Positions 1 through 8,878 are shown, counted from the stretch's first letter. The stretch: 64,000 nucleotides of DNA from a bacterium (GCA_016125085.1 WGMM01000043.1:1-64000), one strand, 5' to 3'. Numbers and translations: made by a program. The notes: generated by a model not told the origin, from the letters alone.

Positions 1-1015
1 ACGCCGCCCGAAGGAATTCCCGTTGATGAAGAGACCAAGACGAGACTTGAAGCAAGACATTATGAACGGAACACTTGCGGCTTAACTTCGTGGCATTCAG
101 GCCTGACCCCTTTTCTTTCGAGGCCCGGCATGAATCATTCGTTTCCGAACCGACAAGCCAACAGTGAAGTTCAGGAAAGCCTCTCTCGGCCCAATTCCGT
201 CTCGGGCCTCTGGTGCAGGTACAAACTACCAGTTTCACGATATCCGTCAACGCCGATATGCCCTTGTTTCACTGTTCGCGCCCATAAAACAATGCAGCAC
301 AAAGAACTCCCCTCCTTTTCAAGGAGGGGTGGCCGAAGGCCGGGGTGGTTGATGCGCATCCCGGGTATCACCCTCGCATGCAGAACCCCCTCCCCGCTGC
401 GCGGGACTCCCCCTTGGCAGGGGGAGAGCTTATGTTTCTGCCACGCATTACCTTAAAACCGCGTAGCGCTAATGACTCCCCTCCTTTTGAAGGAGTGGTG
501 GCCGAAGGCCGGGGTGGTTTCTTCGCAAGCAGAGTTTCACCCTCGCACGCAGCAACCCCCTCCCCGCTGCGCGGTACTCCCCCTTGTCAGGGGGAGAGCT
601 TATGTTTCTGCCACGCATGACCTTAAGTCCGCGAAGCACACATGACTCCCCTCCTTTTCCAAGGAGGGGTGCCCGAAGGGCGGGGTGGTTGCTTCGCATG
701 CGGGCTTTCATCCACGAACGCAGCCGTACTCGCTGAGCAGGGATCGCTTATTCTGTCGACTCGCAACAGGATAGAATTAATCGTCTTTGCCTTCGAACAC
801 CCCGGCCCGGATGCCTGATCGGAATACCGCATCCTGTTCCAGGAATGACCTCCGGGGCCTTGATTCCGCTGTGTCTGCGAGTGTAGCTTGAATGGGCGGC
901 AGGTTGGCGAAGTGCCGCGATCGGAGAGAGTTCCGGCCGACATGGCCCGGCGGGTTCAATCGCTGCGAGCCCCGGGGTGTGGCCTTCGTACCTGTTTTGC
1001 GGAAAGGCGACCGGC
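1..1015. other. Long non-coding stretch with hairpin repeats
   Basis: No convincing gene is seen in the first kilobase. Open frames exist on both strands, but they run straight through palindromic repeats and have no family resemblance or ribosome-binding site. The stretch holds a hairpin repeat array at about 306-715 (listed separately). The rest, 716-1015, shows nothing recognisable. Confidence 0.6.
306..715. repeat. Tandem array of hairpin-rich intergenic repeats (2 full units plus 1 partial)
   Basis: Units start at 306, 475 and 645, a period of 169-170 bp. Each unit begins with an inverted repeat of CCCCTCCTT and AAGGAGGGG, followed by a small hairpin GGCC-GAA-GGCC and then the word GGGGTGGTT. 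The second half of units 1 and 2 carries CCCGC-TGC-GCGGG and CTCCCCCT-(4 nt)-AGGGGGAG hairpins, then a conserved stretch around ATGTTTCTGCCACGCAT. Unit 3 keeps only the first half. Its small hairpin is GCCC-GAA-GGGC, so both arms changed together and pairing was kept. This looks like a REP-like structured repeat rather than a CRISPR or a gene. Confidence 0.8.
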
Positions 1016-1444
1016 ATGAATCGGCGGATGTTCGCGATCCTTGGGGCCACGGTTTCGATCTGGCTGGCAGGCGCTTCGACGGTTCTGGCGCAGAAGGCGG
1101 AAGAAGCCGTCAAAGTCGCCGCCGACAAGGCGATCGATCACGTCGGCGAGACCGTCGTCATCGAATTCACCGTGCATTCCGGCAAAAAGGCCGATACGTC
1201 CGAGCGTTACTATCTCGACTCGGAAAAAGACTACAAGAGCGCGACGAACGTGGCCGTGGTCATTCCGTTCGAAGCCGCCGAGGCCTTCGAAAAGGCGGGC
1301 GTGAAGGACATTCTGGCCCACTTCCTGGAAAAGAAAGTGCGCGTGACGGGCAAAGTCACGCGCAGCTCGGACCAGACCCGTATCTTCGTCACCGACCCGA
1401 AAAAAATCGAGCTGATCACGGCCGAACCGGCCGCGGCGAAGTGA
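1016..1444 (+). CDS. Secreted OB-fold-like hypothetical protein (142 aa)
   Basis: This is a small exported protein. It begins with two arginines and a hydrophobic stretch ending in an Ala-rich site (ASTVLAQ, near residue 26), which looks like a signal peptide. The mature part is about 115 residues of alternating beta strands (ETVVIEFTVHSG, NVAVVIPF, KKVRVTGKVTRS, TRIFVTDPKKIELI). This resembles the OB-fold nucleic-acid-binding-like domain seen in secreted planctomycete proteins, where the strand pair VRVTGKV is typical. The ATG at 1016 lies behind a GGAAAGG-like stretch. An in-frame ATG at 977 would add 13 residues ahead of the signal peptide and is less likely. The lipoprotein gene follows 45 bp downstream in the same direction, so the two may be co-transcribed. 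The function is unknown. Confidence 0.7.
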   Translation: MNRRMFAILGATVSIWLAGASTVLAQKAEEAVKVAADKAIDHVGETVVIEFTVHSGKKADTSERYYLDSEKDYKSATNVAVVIPFEAAEAFEKAGVKDILAHFLEKKVRVTGKVTRSSDQTRIFVTDPKKIELITAEPAAAK

Positions 1445-1489
1445 AATTCCCGACAGTCTGACCGCTCACATGGAAAAGGACCGGACTCG

Positions 1490-2002
1490 ATGAATCGAAC
1501 GACTCGAACGAGCTTCGCGTGTCTGGCCATCCTGGTGCTCGTCGCGGGCGGTTGCGATGAGCCGAGGACACAGACGGCGGCCGAAAAAGCCACTGCGGCC
1601 AAGGCGAAGGCCGATGCCGCCGGGAAGACGAAACCGCGGGAAATCCTGGGCAAGACGACGACCGACATCCGCGACGCCAGCGCCGAGCTGGGCAAGGGCG
1701 GCGTGGTGGCGAACAATCAGGAAGTGGCGGCCAAGTCGGTCTTCGCCCCTTCCAAGCAGTACATCAGCGCGATCGACCGGGTCGCGGCCATGAACATTCA
1801 GCATGCCGTGGAACTTTATCGGGCCGAAACCGGCGAATATCCCAAGGATTACGACGAGTTCATGAAGAACGTGATCAAGAAGGGCCAGCCCGACGAGATC
1901 CGTCTGCCGCAGCTGCCGTTCTATCAGGAATATGGCTACGACGCCCCGGCGCACCAGCTGATCGTGATCGAATACCCCGACCGCAAGGCCGGGAAGCAGT
2001 GA
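1490..2002 (+). CDS. Putative lipoprotein with pseudopilin-like C-terminal segment (170 aa)
   Basis: The N-terminus is a lipoprotein signal: a hydrophobic core followed by the lipobox LVAGGC, with the lipidated cysteine at residue 22. A charged Ala/Lys-rich linker (about 25-65) follows. The region from about 100 (MNIQHAVELYRAETGEYP, then DYDEFM and YQEYGYDA) resembles the C-terminal part of type II secretion major pseudopilins of the GspG type, where a helix precedes a GxYP motif. There is no prepilin peptidase site, so it is not itself a pilin. An AAGGA ribosome-binding site lies upstream of the ATG. It is probably co-transcribed with the secreted protein before it. The precise role is not recognised. 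Confidence 0.75.
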   Translation: MNRTTRTSFACLAILVLVAGGCDEPRTQTAAEKATAAKAKADAAGKTKPREILGKTTTDIRDASAELGKGGVVANNQEVAAKSVFAPSKQYISAIDRVAAMNIQHAVELYRAETGEYPKDYDEFMKNVIKKGQPDEIRLPQLPFYQEYGYDAPAHQLIVIEYPDRKAGKQ

Positions 2003-2173
2003 CAGGCCCAGCGAAGTCGTCAAAGGCCGTGCAGTCCTGAAGGTCGCGACGGCACGGCTCGACGCCTTTTCCGAAACGTGGTAGCCTGTCGCCTCATCGG
2101 GGGCGCCTGCAATCGCGCCCCGTTCTCGTTTCGCAGTCGAATCTTCCGGACGGAAGTGCACAAGGACGGTGCC

Positions 2174-4198
2174 ATGCCAGAACCGATCGCCCAGGCCTCG
2201 CATACGGACGAAAAGGCCCAGAACCCGGCCACGGGCAGTTCGACGATCGGCTCCCCTGCTCCGTCGCTCGCATCGGTGAAGTGGATCGCCGGCACGAAGT
2301 TCGACGCTGGCGACCAATCCACGCCTTACGTCGTCGAATTCTGGGCGACCTGGGCGGGTGAGAATCTGGGCGAGCTGGACCGGCTCAGCCAGGCGTTCCC
2401 GGGTATCCGGTTCCTGAGCGTGGCCGTCGGCGATTTCGAAGATTCCGTTCGTGGTTATCTGGAGGCTCTGGGCCAGCCGGTTCGCCATGCGATCGGAGCG
2501 GAATCGCAAGCCGAAGGTAGTTCAGCGACAAACACCGGAAGCCCGCCCCGCCCAGGGCACGTCGCCCGCGAATGGCTGGAAGCCTTCGGCGAACGGGGCC
2601 TGCCGATCTCGTTTCTCGTCGACGCCGCCGGAATTGTGCGCTGGATCGGTCCGGCGCATGAGCTGGCACGTGTGATCCCCGGGTTTCTGACGGGCAAGCT
2701 GACGGCCGACCCGATGAGTCATCGCAGGCGGCAGATTCTCCAGACGCTTGAAATCGACCCCGGCGCGGCGGTGGACGAATCGCCCTTCGCTTCTCTGTTC
2801 GCACTTCGGCCGCCTGTTCCTGCAACAAGCCAGGTGGAATGGCTGCCACCGCCGGCAGCAAGCTCAGCACCCGCGATTACGCCGTGCCCGGCCGGAGCGA
2901 AGTCGGGCGGCTTCCTCGGCCGAGTTTTCGGACGATCGAAGACCGAAGCGGCTGTGTCCCCAACCGAACAGCCCAAACCGTTGGCGGACCGGTCCGGCCC
3001 GCCCCGGCCTGGTCATGCCGTGGCTCTCGTTCTGGCGGACGTGATCATGGACCGCTCGCTGGAGCCGGGCTGGAACGTGCTCAACGCACCCGAGCTGAAC
3101 GAGCTGCCGGCCGAGTTTCCGGATGTCGATTTCGCGGTGCTGATCCGCACGCAGGAACCGCTGAAGACCTTATTCGAAGGCGATTATGCCGATGCACTAT
3201 CGCGGTGGACGAACGAAATCGGCTGGCGGCTCGGGTCGGAGACCACCAGCCAGGAACCACAGGCATTCGGAAGCTCTTCTGGCCAGAGCATTTTCGAATT
3301 CTTCGCCGACCGGGTCCATTTGCTTTCAATGCCAGCGGCGGCCTTGATCGACCCGGCGGGGACGCTCGTCTGGGCCGGTTCGCCGCTGCGGCTGCCGCAG
3401 GCGCTGGAAGCCTGGAAGAACCAGTCGTTGACGCCACGTCACGCGAGCGCTGATCTCGTTTACTGGTACAGGCTTTTGTCATCGAATGCTGCCAATGAGC
3501 GGCTTGCCGGTGTCGCTGGCGTGCGGTCGTCGGCCGACACGAACTTGCAGGGTTTTCCGGCGGACGCGTTCGAAACGGAGCGCTGGGAAGAGATCATCGA
3601 AAGCCTGAAGGCCCAACTGCCCTGGCGTGGGCATCTCTGGAGCGTGTTCGAATTCGCACTGGCCACGCGCGAAGCGCGAAAGCCGGGCGATTCGCCAGAG
3701 CCGAAGCCGTCGATTCCGAATCTCTTTACGGAGCTGACCGAGCGATTCGCAGCGGAATTCGAATCGATGGATCTCGAGCGGTTCGCGGACTATGACTATG
3801 ACCCGCTGGACCCCTGGCGGCTGGCGCTGCTGACGGCTGTCGATTATCTGGGCCTGTTGCGTGAAGGGGTCGAGCCGCTCGAAGGGGCCGACCTGTTCGC
3901 GATCGAAACGCACCCGCTGACTCAGGCCGTGATCGATTCCGCCGAACGGCTGGACGCATGCCTGGCCGCCGTACCCGAGGCGACGATCTATCAGCCGTCA
4001 ATCCTGCCGGTTCTCAAACTTCGACTGGGCCACAAAACCGAAGCGAAAAAGGGCTTCGAAGCCGAAGAGACACGGTTCGAACGCTTCCTGGAAGCCGTGC
4101 GGGATGCGGGCGGTGCGGAAGCTGCCGAACGTGCTTTCGGACAGGATCCGGAGAAATACCGGTCGGTGATTCGGAACCTCAAGACCCTCTGCGGCTGA
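2174..4198 (+). CDS. Tandem thioredoxin-fold protein lacking redox cysteines (674 aa)
   Basis: The N-terminal domain (about 25-205) has the TlpA/thioredoxin pattern: a beta strand into FWATWAGEN at 56-64, a helix, and later FLVDAAGIVRWIG. In active TlpA proteins the corresponding motif is WATWCGPC; here both cysteines are replaced (A, N), so the classic disulfide chemistry is not possible. A Pro/Ala-rich linker (about 225-310) is followed by a second, more degenerate thioredoxin-like domain (about 320-440, ending ALIDPAGTLVWAG). The last 230 residues are helical and acidic, possibly TPR-like. The start at 2174 has AAGGA 8 bp upstream; the frame is open further upstream without a better site. 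No signal peptide is seen, so the protein is probably cytoplasmic. It may act as a protein-binding scaffold; this is inference. Confidence 0.75.
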   Translation: MPEPIAQASHTDEKAQNPATGSSTIGSPAPSLASVKWIAGTKFDAGDQSTPYVVEFWATWAGENLGELDRLSQAFPGIRFLSVAVGDFEDSVRGYLEALGQPVRHAIGAESQAEGSSATNTGSPPRPGHVAREWLEAFGERGLPISFLVDAAGIVRWIGPAHELARVIPGFLTGKLTADPMSHRRRQILQTLEIDPGAAVDESPFASLFALRPPVPATSQVEWLPPPAASSAPAITPCPAGAKSGGFLGRVFGRSKTEAAVSPTEQPKPLADRSGPPRPGHAVALVLADVIMDRSLEPGWNVLNAPELNELPAEFPDVDFAVLIRTQEPLKTLFEGDYADALSRWTNEIGWRLGSETTSQEPQAFGSSSGQSIFEFFADRVHLLSMPAAALIDPAGTLVWAGSPLRLPQALEAWKNQSLTPRHASADLVYWYRLLSSNAANERLAGVAGVRSSADTNLQGFPADAFETERWEEIIESLKAQLPWRGHLWSVFEFALATREARKPGDSPEPKPSIPNLFTELTERFAAEFESMDLERFADYDYDPLDPWRLALLTAVDYLGLLREGVEPLEGADLFAIETHPLTQAVIDSAERLDACLAAVPEATIYQPSILPVLKLRLGHKTEAKKGFEAEETRFERFLEAVRDAGGAEAAERAFGQDPEKYRSVIRNLKTLCG

Positions 4199-4245
4199 TC
4201 AGGCTGGTTCCGATTCAGTTCATCCGTTCGGATCGATCGGCCAAT

Positions 4246-6258
4246 TCAAAACTTCGGCACGAACCGGGCCCGTTCCTGATAGAGCGGGCTGCGGTAGATT
4301 TCGTCACGCTGGACCGAGAATCCCCGTTCCAGACACAGCCGGGAAAGGTCGGCCCAGGGTGAGTTCGGGTATTTTTCGATCACCTTTTCGAACTGGGCTT
4401 TTGCCACGGCATTGCGGGGATTATGAAATTCCGGCTTCGTCTGGTGCCTGCCGGAATGGCGGACATGCCAGAGGACGATCCGGTCCGTCGAAGGGGTCAT
4501 CGCGGGCACGGGCGGCTTGCCGGACCGAATGGACGCGATCCATCCATCCATCAAGGTGGCATATTCGACGAGTTTCACCTGCGAAGCGACGAGCTGGGCG
4601 AGCATGAGGTCGTAGTTCGCCTGCCAGCGTCGTTCGGGGTCCCGGTCCCGATCCTTTTCGAGGGCCCGAAGCTGTTTTTCCAGATCCGCGCAGACATTCG
4701 CCCGCTGCATGGCCTGGGTGCCCGATTCGATCAGGAGCGGCAGAAGTTCGTCGGGATTGACCGGGAATTCCTCGCGAAGGCTGAATTCGGACGTGATTCG
4801 AATGATCTCCGCCATTGTCGAACGCAGCCGGGAGGCATTTCGGCGGCTCAGGTAAGGGATTCGGCCTTCGTAATCGGGAGCGAGTTCCCGGATTTCGTTG
4901 AAGGAAAAGGCCTTTTCGATCTGCCGGACCCGTTCGTTTTCGATCGTGGGCAAAATGAAATATCGGCCGCCGGTCTCTTTGGTCAGACGGGCCAGGTCAT
5001 ACGGCGCGAAGCCCGAAGGCTGGTCCTCCCGGCGCGGGTGCAGGCCGTCCCACTGCAGGGCCTCGAAAGCGGCCGATTCGGGGCCGCGGCGGATCGTCAC
5101 CCAATAGACTTCACGGGTCTGGGAATCGACCCAGCGATACTGCAGCCGGTCCGTCCCGAACATTGCCTGGCGGCCGATCACGAACACAGGCACGCGCAGG
5201 CGTTTGCAGTCGGTCAGGACATTCTCGACGACGTCGAAGTCGTCGCCCGACTCGTCGGTCACGATTACGACCATCAATTGCTGCTCGGCGGAAGAAAGCG
5301 AGCCGAATTGCTGCAGCGTGCGGGAAACGGCACCGAAGGTGTTCTCCACACCGGTCGTGTCGACCCGAAGCTTGTTCACGGCCGAACTGATCGCCTTAAT
5401 GTCGGCTGTGGGAGGCTGCATCAGGTCGAACTGTTCACCGAAGCCGACGACGATGTGACGCAGCGGATCGACGGCTGCCCGCTCCTTGCGACGCGCGGCC
5501 CGTGATTTGGGATTGTCGTCGGCGATGTCCTTTTCGGCTTCGTTGGCCGCGCGTGACGGCGCGGTTTCGTTCATCCGCAGGCCAAGTTCGCCGACGATGC
5601 GGTCAAACTTCGTGACGATCGCCTGCTGGTCGTCACGCATCGATTCCGATTCGTCGAACAACCATGCGACCACGACACGCTGCCGGCCCAGCCGGACGAG
5701 AATTTCGCGAGACAGAAGGTCAAGCGCCTCGCCGATTTCCGAAGCCGGCTGCACGTCTCCCTTAAAACCTGTACGACCTTCCAGGACTTCCGAGGCCCGG
5801 GGCGTCACGAAGTCCATGGCCAGTTTGGGGATCGTGACTTCCACCGTCAAATCTTCGGGCCTGTTGAACTTGCCGGTTTCCGAAAGTACGGGCGTCGGTG
5901 AAGGAGCGTCCGTCGCTGACAGGTCGCCGGCGGCAGATGCCGCGGCGAAAGTTCGCGTGGGATCGTCCGAAGGGTCGGCCAGGATGTCGACCACCTGTTC
6001 CGGTGCGACCTTCGTGTCATAAGGGCTGGCATCGAACGAAGTCGATGCGACCGGTACGTTCATCGTGGCGAACGAAGCGAGTGTCAGCACACCCAGCATA
6101 ATTGTGTGCAGACCAAGACTTAAGGCCCATGCGGGAAATGACTTGAACCGAAGGGACCGAATCGGGCGCGGAGCAGCCCGCTGTACCTTGCCAGCCGTTT
6201 CGTATTCGGCTGAAGGCACCTTCTGCGCAGGTTCGGTCGGTCGGTTTTCTGGTTGCAT
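4246..6258 (-). CDS. VWA-domain membrane protein, paralogue 1 (670 aa)
   Basis: A short basic cytoplasmic N-terminus leads to one transmembrane helix (about 41-63). Then comes a low-complexity stretch and a von Willebrand factor A domain starting near 193. The metal-binding MIDAS motif DxSxS is intact (D202, S204, S206), and VVIVTDESGDD supplies the later acidic loop. The C-terminal 250 residues are helical and end in a TPR-like segment (FEKVIEKYPNSPWADL). The same architecture and many identical blocks (GVENTF versus GIENVF, RRGPESA versus RQGPESA, SPWADL versus TPWADL) occur in the gene at 19570-21504, so the two are paralogues. VWA domains typically bind protein partners through a metal ion. 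It converges with the gene at 2174, with 47 bp between stops. The partner and role are unknown. Confidence 0.85.
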   Translation of the reverse strand: MQPENRPTEPAQKVPSAEYETAGKVQRAAPRPIRSLRFKSFPAWALSLGLHTIMLGVLTLASFATMNVPVASTSFDASPYDTKVAPEQVVDILADPSDDPTRTFAAASAAGDLSATDAPSPTPVLSETGKFNRPEDLTVEVTIPKLAMDFVTPRASEVLEGRTGFKGDVQPASEIGEALDLLSREILVRLGRQRVVVAWLFDESESMRDDQQAIVTKFDRIVGELGLRMNETAPSRAANEAEKDIADDNPKSRAARRKERAAVDPLRHIVVGFGEQFDLMQPPTADIKAISSAVNKLRVDTTGVENTFGAVSRTLQQFGSLSSAEQQLMVVIVTDESGDDFDVVENVLTDCKRLRVPVFVIGRQAMFGTDRLQYRWVDSQTREVYWVTIRRGPESAAFEALQWDGLHPRREDQPSGFAPYDLARLTKETGGRYFILPTIENERVRQIEKAFSFNEIRELAPDYEGRIPYLSRRNASRLRSTMAEIIRITSEFSLREEFPVNPDELLPLLIESGTQAMQRANVCADLEKQLRALEKDRDRDPERRWQANYDLMLAQLVASQVKLVEYATLMDGWIASIRSGKPPVPAMTPSTDRIVLWHVRHSGRHQTKPEFHNPRNAVAKAQFEKVIEKYPNSPWADLSRLCLERGFSVQRDEIYRSPLYQERARFVPKF

Positions 6259-6379
6259 CAGGTCACTCGACGCCGGAATGCGCCCCTGCGGCGAAGAAAT
6301 TGCCTCAGCGAATCAATTCATTCTACAGCCAGTGTCCAGCGAGACAAATTCCTTACGAGTTTCGCCAGGCACTTGTGAC

Positions 6380-6865
6380 TCATCCGGCGCCGGATCGAAG
6401 CGTTTTCGGACGGCCATAGATTTCCGACACCGGCCCCGCTCGCTTCGAAACCTCGTCCCAGAAAGCACGCAATAGCTCCGCCGATCTGGACGGGTCACGC
6501 TGGGCTTCCTCAGTCAACTTGTCGATGCGGGCGGAAAGTTCCTGAATCTGATCGACGGAAAGCAGATTCGAGCCAGTCAGGGCAATGAGCATTGCCTCGG
6601 CATGGTCGACGGTGTCTTCCCATTCCCAGATTTCGACTCCTGGAGGTCGGGCATTGACCAGCGGACGAATCCGGGCGGCCGAAATCCGGCCTGCGGCGGC
6701 ACGCCCCTCATAGCCGGCCTTCCAGGCGCGAAAACCCAGATAAAGTGCTCCCCAGATCATCAGGATCAAAATGGTGAGACCGACGACGAACTTCCGCCCT
6801 GAACCGGTGAATGGCTGAGGCTCGGAATCGTGCGATTTCCCGGGATGGTCAGCGAGTTTCGACAT
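6380..6865 (-). CDS. Single-pass membrane protein of unknown function (161 aa)
   Basis: A hydrophilic N-terminus of about 28 residues precedes one strong transmembrane helix (FVVGLTILILMIWGALYLGF). A periplasmic, mostly helical domain rich in charged residues follows. No known family is recognised. The ATG at 6865 (MSKLADHP) was chosen; an in-frame ATG at 6907 would add 14 residues, and neither has a clear ribosome-binding site. It sits 121 bp upstream of the VWA gene on the same strand and may be co-transcribed with it. Confidence 0.65.
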   Translation of the reverse strand: MSKLADHPGKSHDSEPQPFTGSGRKFVVGLTILILMIWGALYLGFRAWKAGYEGRAAAGRISAARIRPLVNARPPGVEIWEWEDTVDHAEAMLIALTGSNLLSVDQIQELSARIDKLTEEAQRDPSRSAELLRAFWDEVSKRAGPVSEIYGRPKTLRSGAG

Positions 6866-7144
6866 GGACAGCCAGCTTTGTTCGGGATATCGCCATGTTC
6901 CGTTCATCGTGGATACGGCAAAGTGACCACTTGTGATCGGAATCGTACGAATGGCATTATATGTGAACGGAAAGTCGTTCGCCCGGTTTCGTCGAAACGG
7001 GCGGCTTGCTTTGGACCCGTACCGATCAGCTGGAAAGAGTCCTGCCGAATCGTACGGGATTCTGGATTAATCCGGACCGATACCGTTACGCAGAATCGCT
7101 TTGCGAAACGGCGGCCCTTCGCCCCCATTGTCGGAGTTATCTCG

Positions 7145-7951
7145 ATGATTCGTGATTTCGACTTACTCGAGTCGTTTTCTCATCGCGTTTTCGGCGCGAG
7201 GAAAATCCGATTCGCTCCTGTGGCGATCGCTTGCCTTCTTCTCACGTTCACGGTCATTCCTGCGGAATCTGCCCAGATCCTGATCGAGCCCATGACGACG
7301 GGCAGTTACGACTACGACTGGAACGGCAATGTCGTCAACCAGAGTTGGGGGTTCGATGAACTGGCGCCCATGCTTGTCGGGGCTCACCAGAAGGGCACTT
7401 TCACACGCAACTATCGAAGCTTCATGACGTTCGACACTTTTGGCACTCAATCGGCCATCCTGTCAGCGACGCTTGACGTGACGGTCGTTCGCCGCATGAC
7501 CGACACGATGACCAACCCGCAGTCGACACTCGAGATTATGCTCGGTCTGCCCAGGCAATTCACAGCGCAGCAAATCGCGGACCCACTGTTCACGGCCCAA
7601 CCGCCGAACGCCGCCAACGTTTATGCCGATCTGGCGACCAATGGGTTCACTTCGTTCGTGATTCCCTTCGGAGACGTCGTTCAACCGAACCAGAGTGGCG
7701 AAGTGAACATCACCATTCCGATGCCGCTGGGGTTCATTGCGGCCTTCAATCAGGCCCGAACTTCGACACGCTATCTGACCGTTTCGCTCTTCGGCGGTGA
7801 TTTCGGCATGTTCTCCGCGGAACTTTCGTCCCGGCCCCGATTGCTGGTCAACAATCTGACTCCGGTTCCGGAGCCGCTGGGTGCCACTTGCCTGGCGATC
7901 GGCCTGGTGATGGTCACCGTGCGGATAAAGTCCCGGACGCGCAGATCGTAA
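7145..7951 (+). CDS. PEP-CTERM sorting-domain protein (268 aa)
   Basis: This is an exported surface protein. The N-terminus has a basic stretch and then a hydrophobic signal segment (VAIACLLLTFTVIPAESAQ, about residues 25-43). The middle 200 residues are beta-rich with DNRLR-like repeats of polar residues (YDYDWNGNVVNQSW, SFMTFDTFGTQSAILSATLDVTV), as in secreted beta-sandwich proteins. The C-terminus is a textbook PEP-CTERM signal: VPEP, a hydrophobic helix of about 18 residues, then a basic tail (RIKSRTRRS). This signal is cleaved and sorted by exosortase in bacteria that make exopolysaccharide. The start at 7145 has a GGAG just upstream. The frame is open back to 6830, but that extension lacks a signal-like start and overlaps the opposite gene. 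Confidence 0.85.
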   Translation: MIRDFDLLESFSHRVFGARKIRFAPVAIACLLLTFTVIPAESAQILIEPMTTGSYDYDWNGNVVNQSWGFDELAPMLVGAHQKGTFTRNYRSFMTFDTFGTQSAILSATLDVTVVRRMTDTMTNPQSTLEIMLGLPRQFTAQQIADPLFTAQPPNAANVYADLATNGFTSFVIPFGDVVQPNQSGEVNITIPMPLGFIAAFNQARTSTRYLTVSLFGGDFGMFSAELSSRPRLLVNNLTPVPEPLGATCLAIGLVMVTVRIKSRTRRS

Positions 7952-7960
7952 AATCGAATC

Positions 7961-7991
7961 GACCGCGGCGTGATGGTCACTCGCCGCGGTC
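7961..7991 (+). terminator. Strong hairpin between convergent genes
   Basis: GACCGCGGCG (7961-7970) pairs perfectly with CGCCGCGGTC (7982-7991) across an 11-nt loop, 10 bp after the PEP-CTERM gene stop. It lies between this gene and the convergent Rrf2 gene. There is no T-run on either side, so if it terminates transcription it is not a classic intrinsic terminator. Confidence 0.5.
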
Positions 7992-8047
7992 CGGGAATTC
8001 GTTCGAGTCTTCGAATTTCGATCGAAAAACTGCCGGCCGAGAGACGC

Positions 8048-8560
8048 TCAGGACGATTCGGAGTCGAGTCCCATTTCGCGTGCGAGGGTTCGATTCAGTG
8101 CCCATGCACGGTTTTGATCGCCACAAGTTTCGGTAGGCGGAAAAGGGCAGAGCGGAATGCTTTTGGTCTCTTCCTTAAGCACATCCGAAAGTGTCGAGTT
8201 TCGGAAGGCGTTTTCGACCATCGCCAGCGCGGAATCCATCCTCGAATGCAGCGGACAGAGATTCGAGCCGTGCTCGGAAAGACCCAGCGGACAACTCCGG
8301 ATTCGCTGGATCGGCTCGACGGCGTTCACCACGTCCAGAATCGTCAGATCGTCGGGCTGTCGGGCCAGCGTGATACCGCCACCGAGCCCGCGCTGACTCT
8401 TCACCAGCCCGGCTCGACGCAAGCCGCTGAGGATTTTCGCCAGATAGGCACGAGGCACACGCGTGGCATCGGCGACTTCTTCGGTCGTACTTGCCTTCGG
8501 AGCCTGTTGCGCCAGATGGACGACAGCCCTGAGGGCATATTCGACAGTCTGAGTGAACAT
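8048..8560 (-). CDS. Rrf2-family transcriptional regulator (170 aa)
   Basis: The N-terminal 80 residues form the Rrf2 winged helix-turn-helix (MFTQTVEYALRAVVHLA, then VPRAYLAKIL and the wing SQRGLGGGITLARQ). Members bind DNA, many through an Fe-S cluster that senses NO, iron or redox state (NsrR, IscR, RsrR). Two cysteines lie in the sensor loop (C90 in RSCPLG and C102 in NLCPLH), each followed by PL, and two more occur in the C-terminal tail. The spacing differs from the C-x5-C-x5-C of NsrR and IscR, so the cluster type is uncertain. The start at 8560 follows a G-rich stretch; the frame continues to 8623 but the family starts here. It is divergent from two protoglobin genes, which suggests gas or nitrosative stress as the signal. 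Confidence 0.9.
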   Translation of the reverse strand: MFTQTVEYALRAVVHLAQQAPKASTTEEVADATRVPRAYLAKILSGLRRAGLVKSQRGLGGGITLARQPDDLTILDVVNAVEPIQRIRSCPLGLSEHGSNLCPLHSRMDSALAMVENAFRNSTLSDVLKEETKSIPLCPFPPTETCGDQNRAWALNRTLAREMGLDSESS

Positions 8561-8586
8561 TTCGATCGCCCCCCAAATGGATACGG

Positions 8587-8607
8587 ATTTGATAATTATA
8601 TCCAAAT
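8587..8607 (-). promoter_or_regulatory. Probable promoter -10 and AT-rich dyad upstream of the Rrf2 gene
   Basis: On the minus strand a perfect TATAAT (8595-8600) lies inside an imperfect AT-rich dyad with ends ATTTG and CAAAT. It is about 35 bp upstream of the Rrf2 start. No good -35 box is seen at 16-18 bp. Rrf2 proteins often bind AT-rich dyads at their own promoters, so autoregulation is plausible but unproven. Confidence 0.45.
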
Positions 8608-8849
8608 GTCGCCCAAATTTCATATATGGTTGTCCGAAAAATGATCCGGATGGGATACGAAATCGAGTTTAAATAACGATTTTCTCAAGGTTTAGAAGTC
8701 CCGATGCGCTTCGTTTCTTCCTCGTGTCCGTACAGCCCGTCCGACGTGGACTGCCTGCGACTTTGAGCCATGTGCCTGAAACACGAACGCACTGACCCTG
8801 CGAGAGGCGAAAATGCGGTATCCGTCGCCTGAGCCATCGCCTTGCTCGA

Positions 8850-8878
8850 TCGACTTTCGGAACGAAAATCACTATAAT
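8850..8878 (+). promoter_or_regulatory. Probable sigma70-type promoter for the protoglobin pair
   Basis: TCGACT (8850-8855, 4 of 6 matches to the -35 consensus) is separated by 17 bp from a perfect TATAAT (8873-8878). It points toward the protoglobin genes and would leave a leader of about 195 nt before the ATG at 9082. The rest of the 8561-9081 gap shows no gene. Confidence 0.5.

Noticed and set aside
306-715. CRISPR array
   Set aside because: Only three copies with a period near 170 bp; the spacing and internal hairpins do not fit repeat-spacer structure.
130-943. Several open frames on both strands over the hairpin repeats
   Set aside because: They follow the repeat units, have no ribosome-binding site and no family resemblance.
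4423-5505. 360-residue plus-strand frame
   Set aside because: It is antisense to the VWA gene, which has clear domain motifs in its own frame.
6830-7144. Upstream extension of the PEP-CTERM gene
   Set aside because: It would hide the signal peptide and overlap the opposite-strand membrane protein gene.
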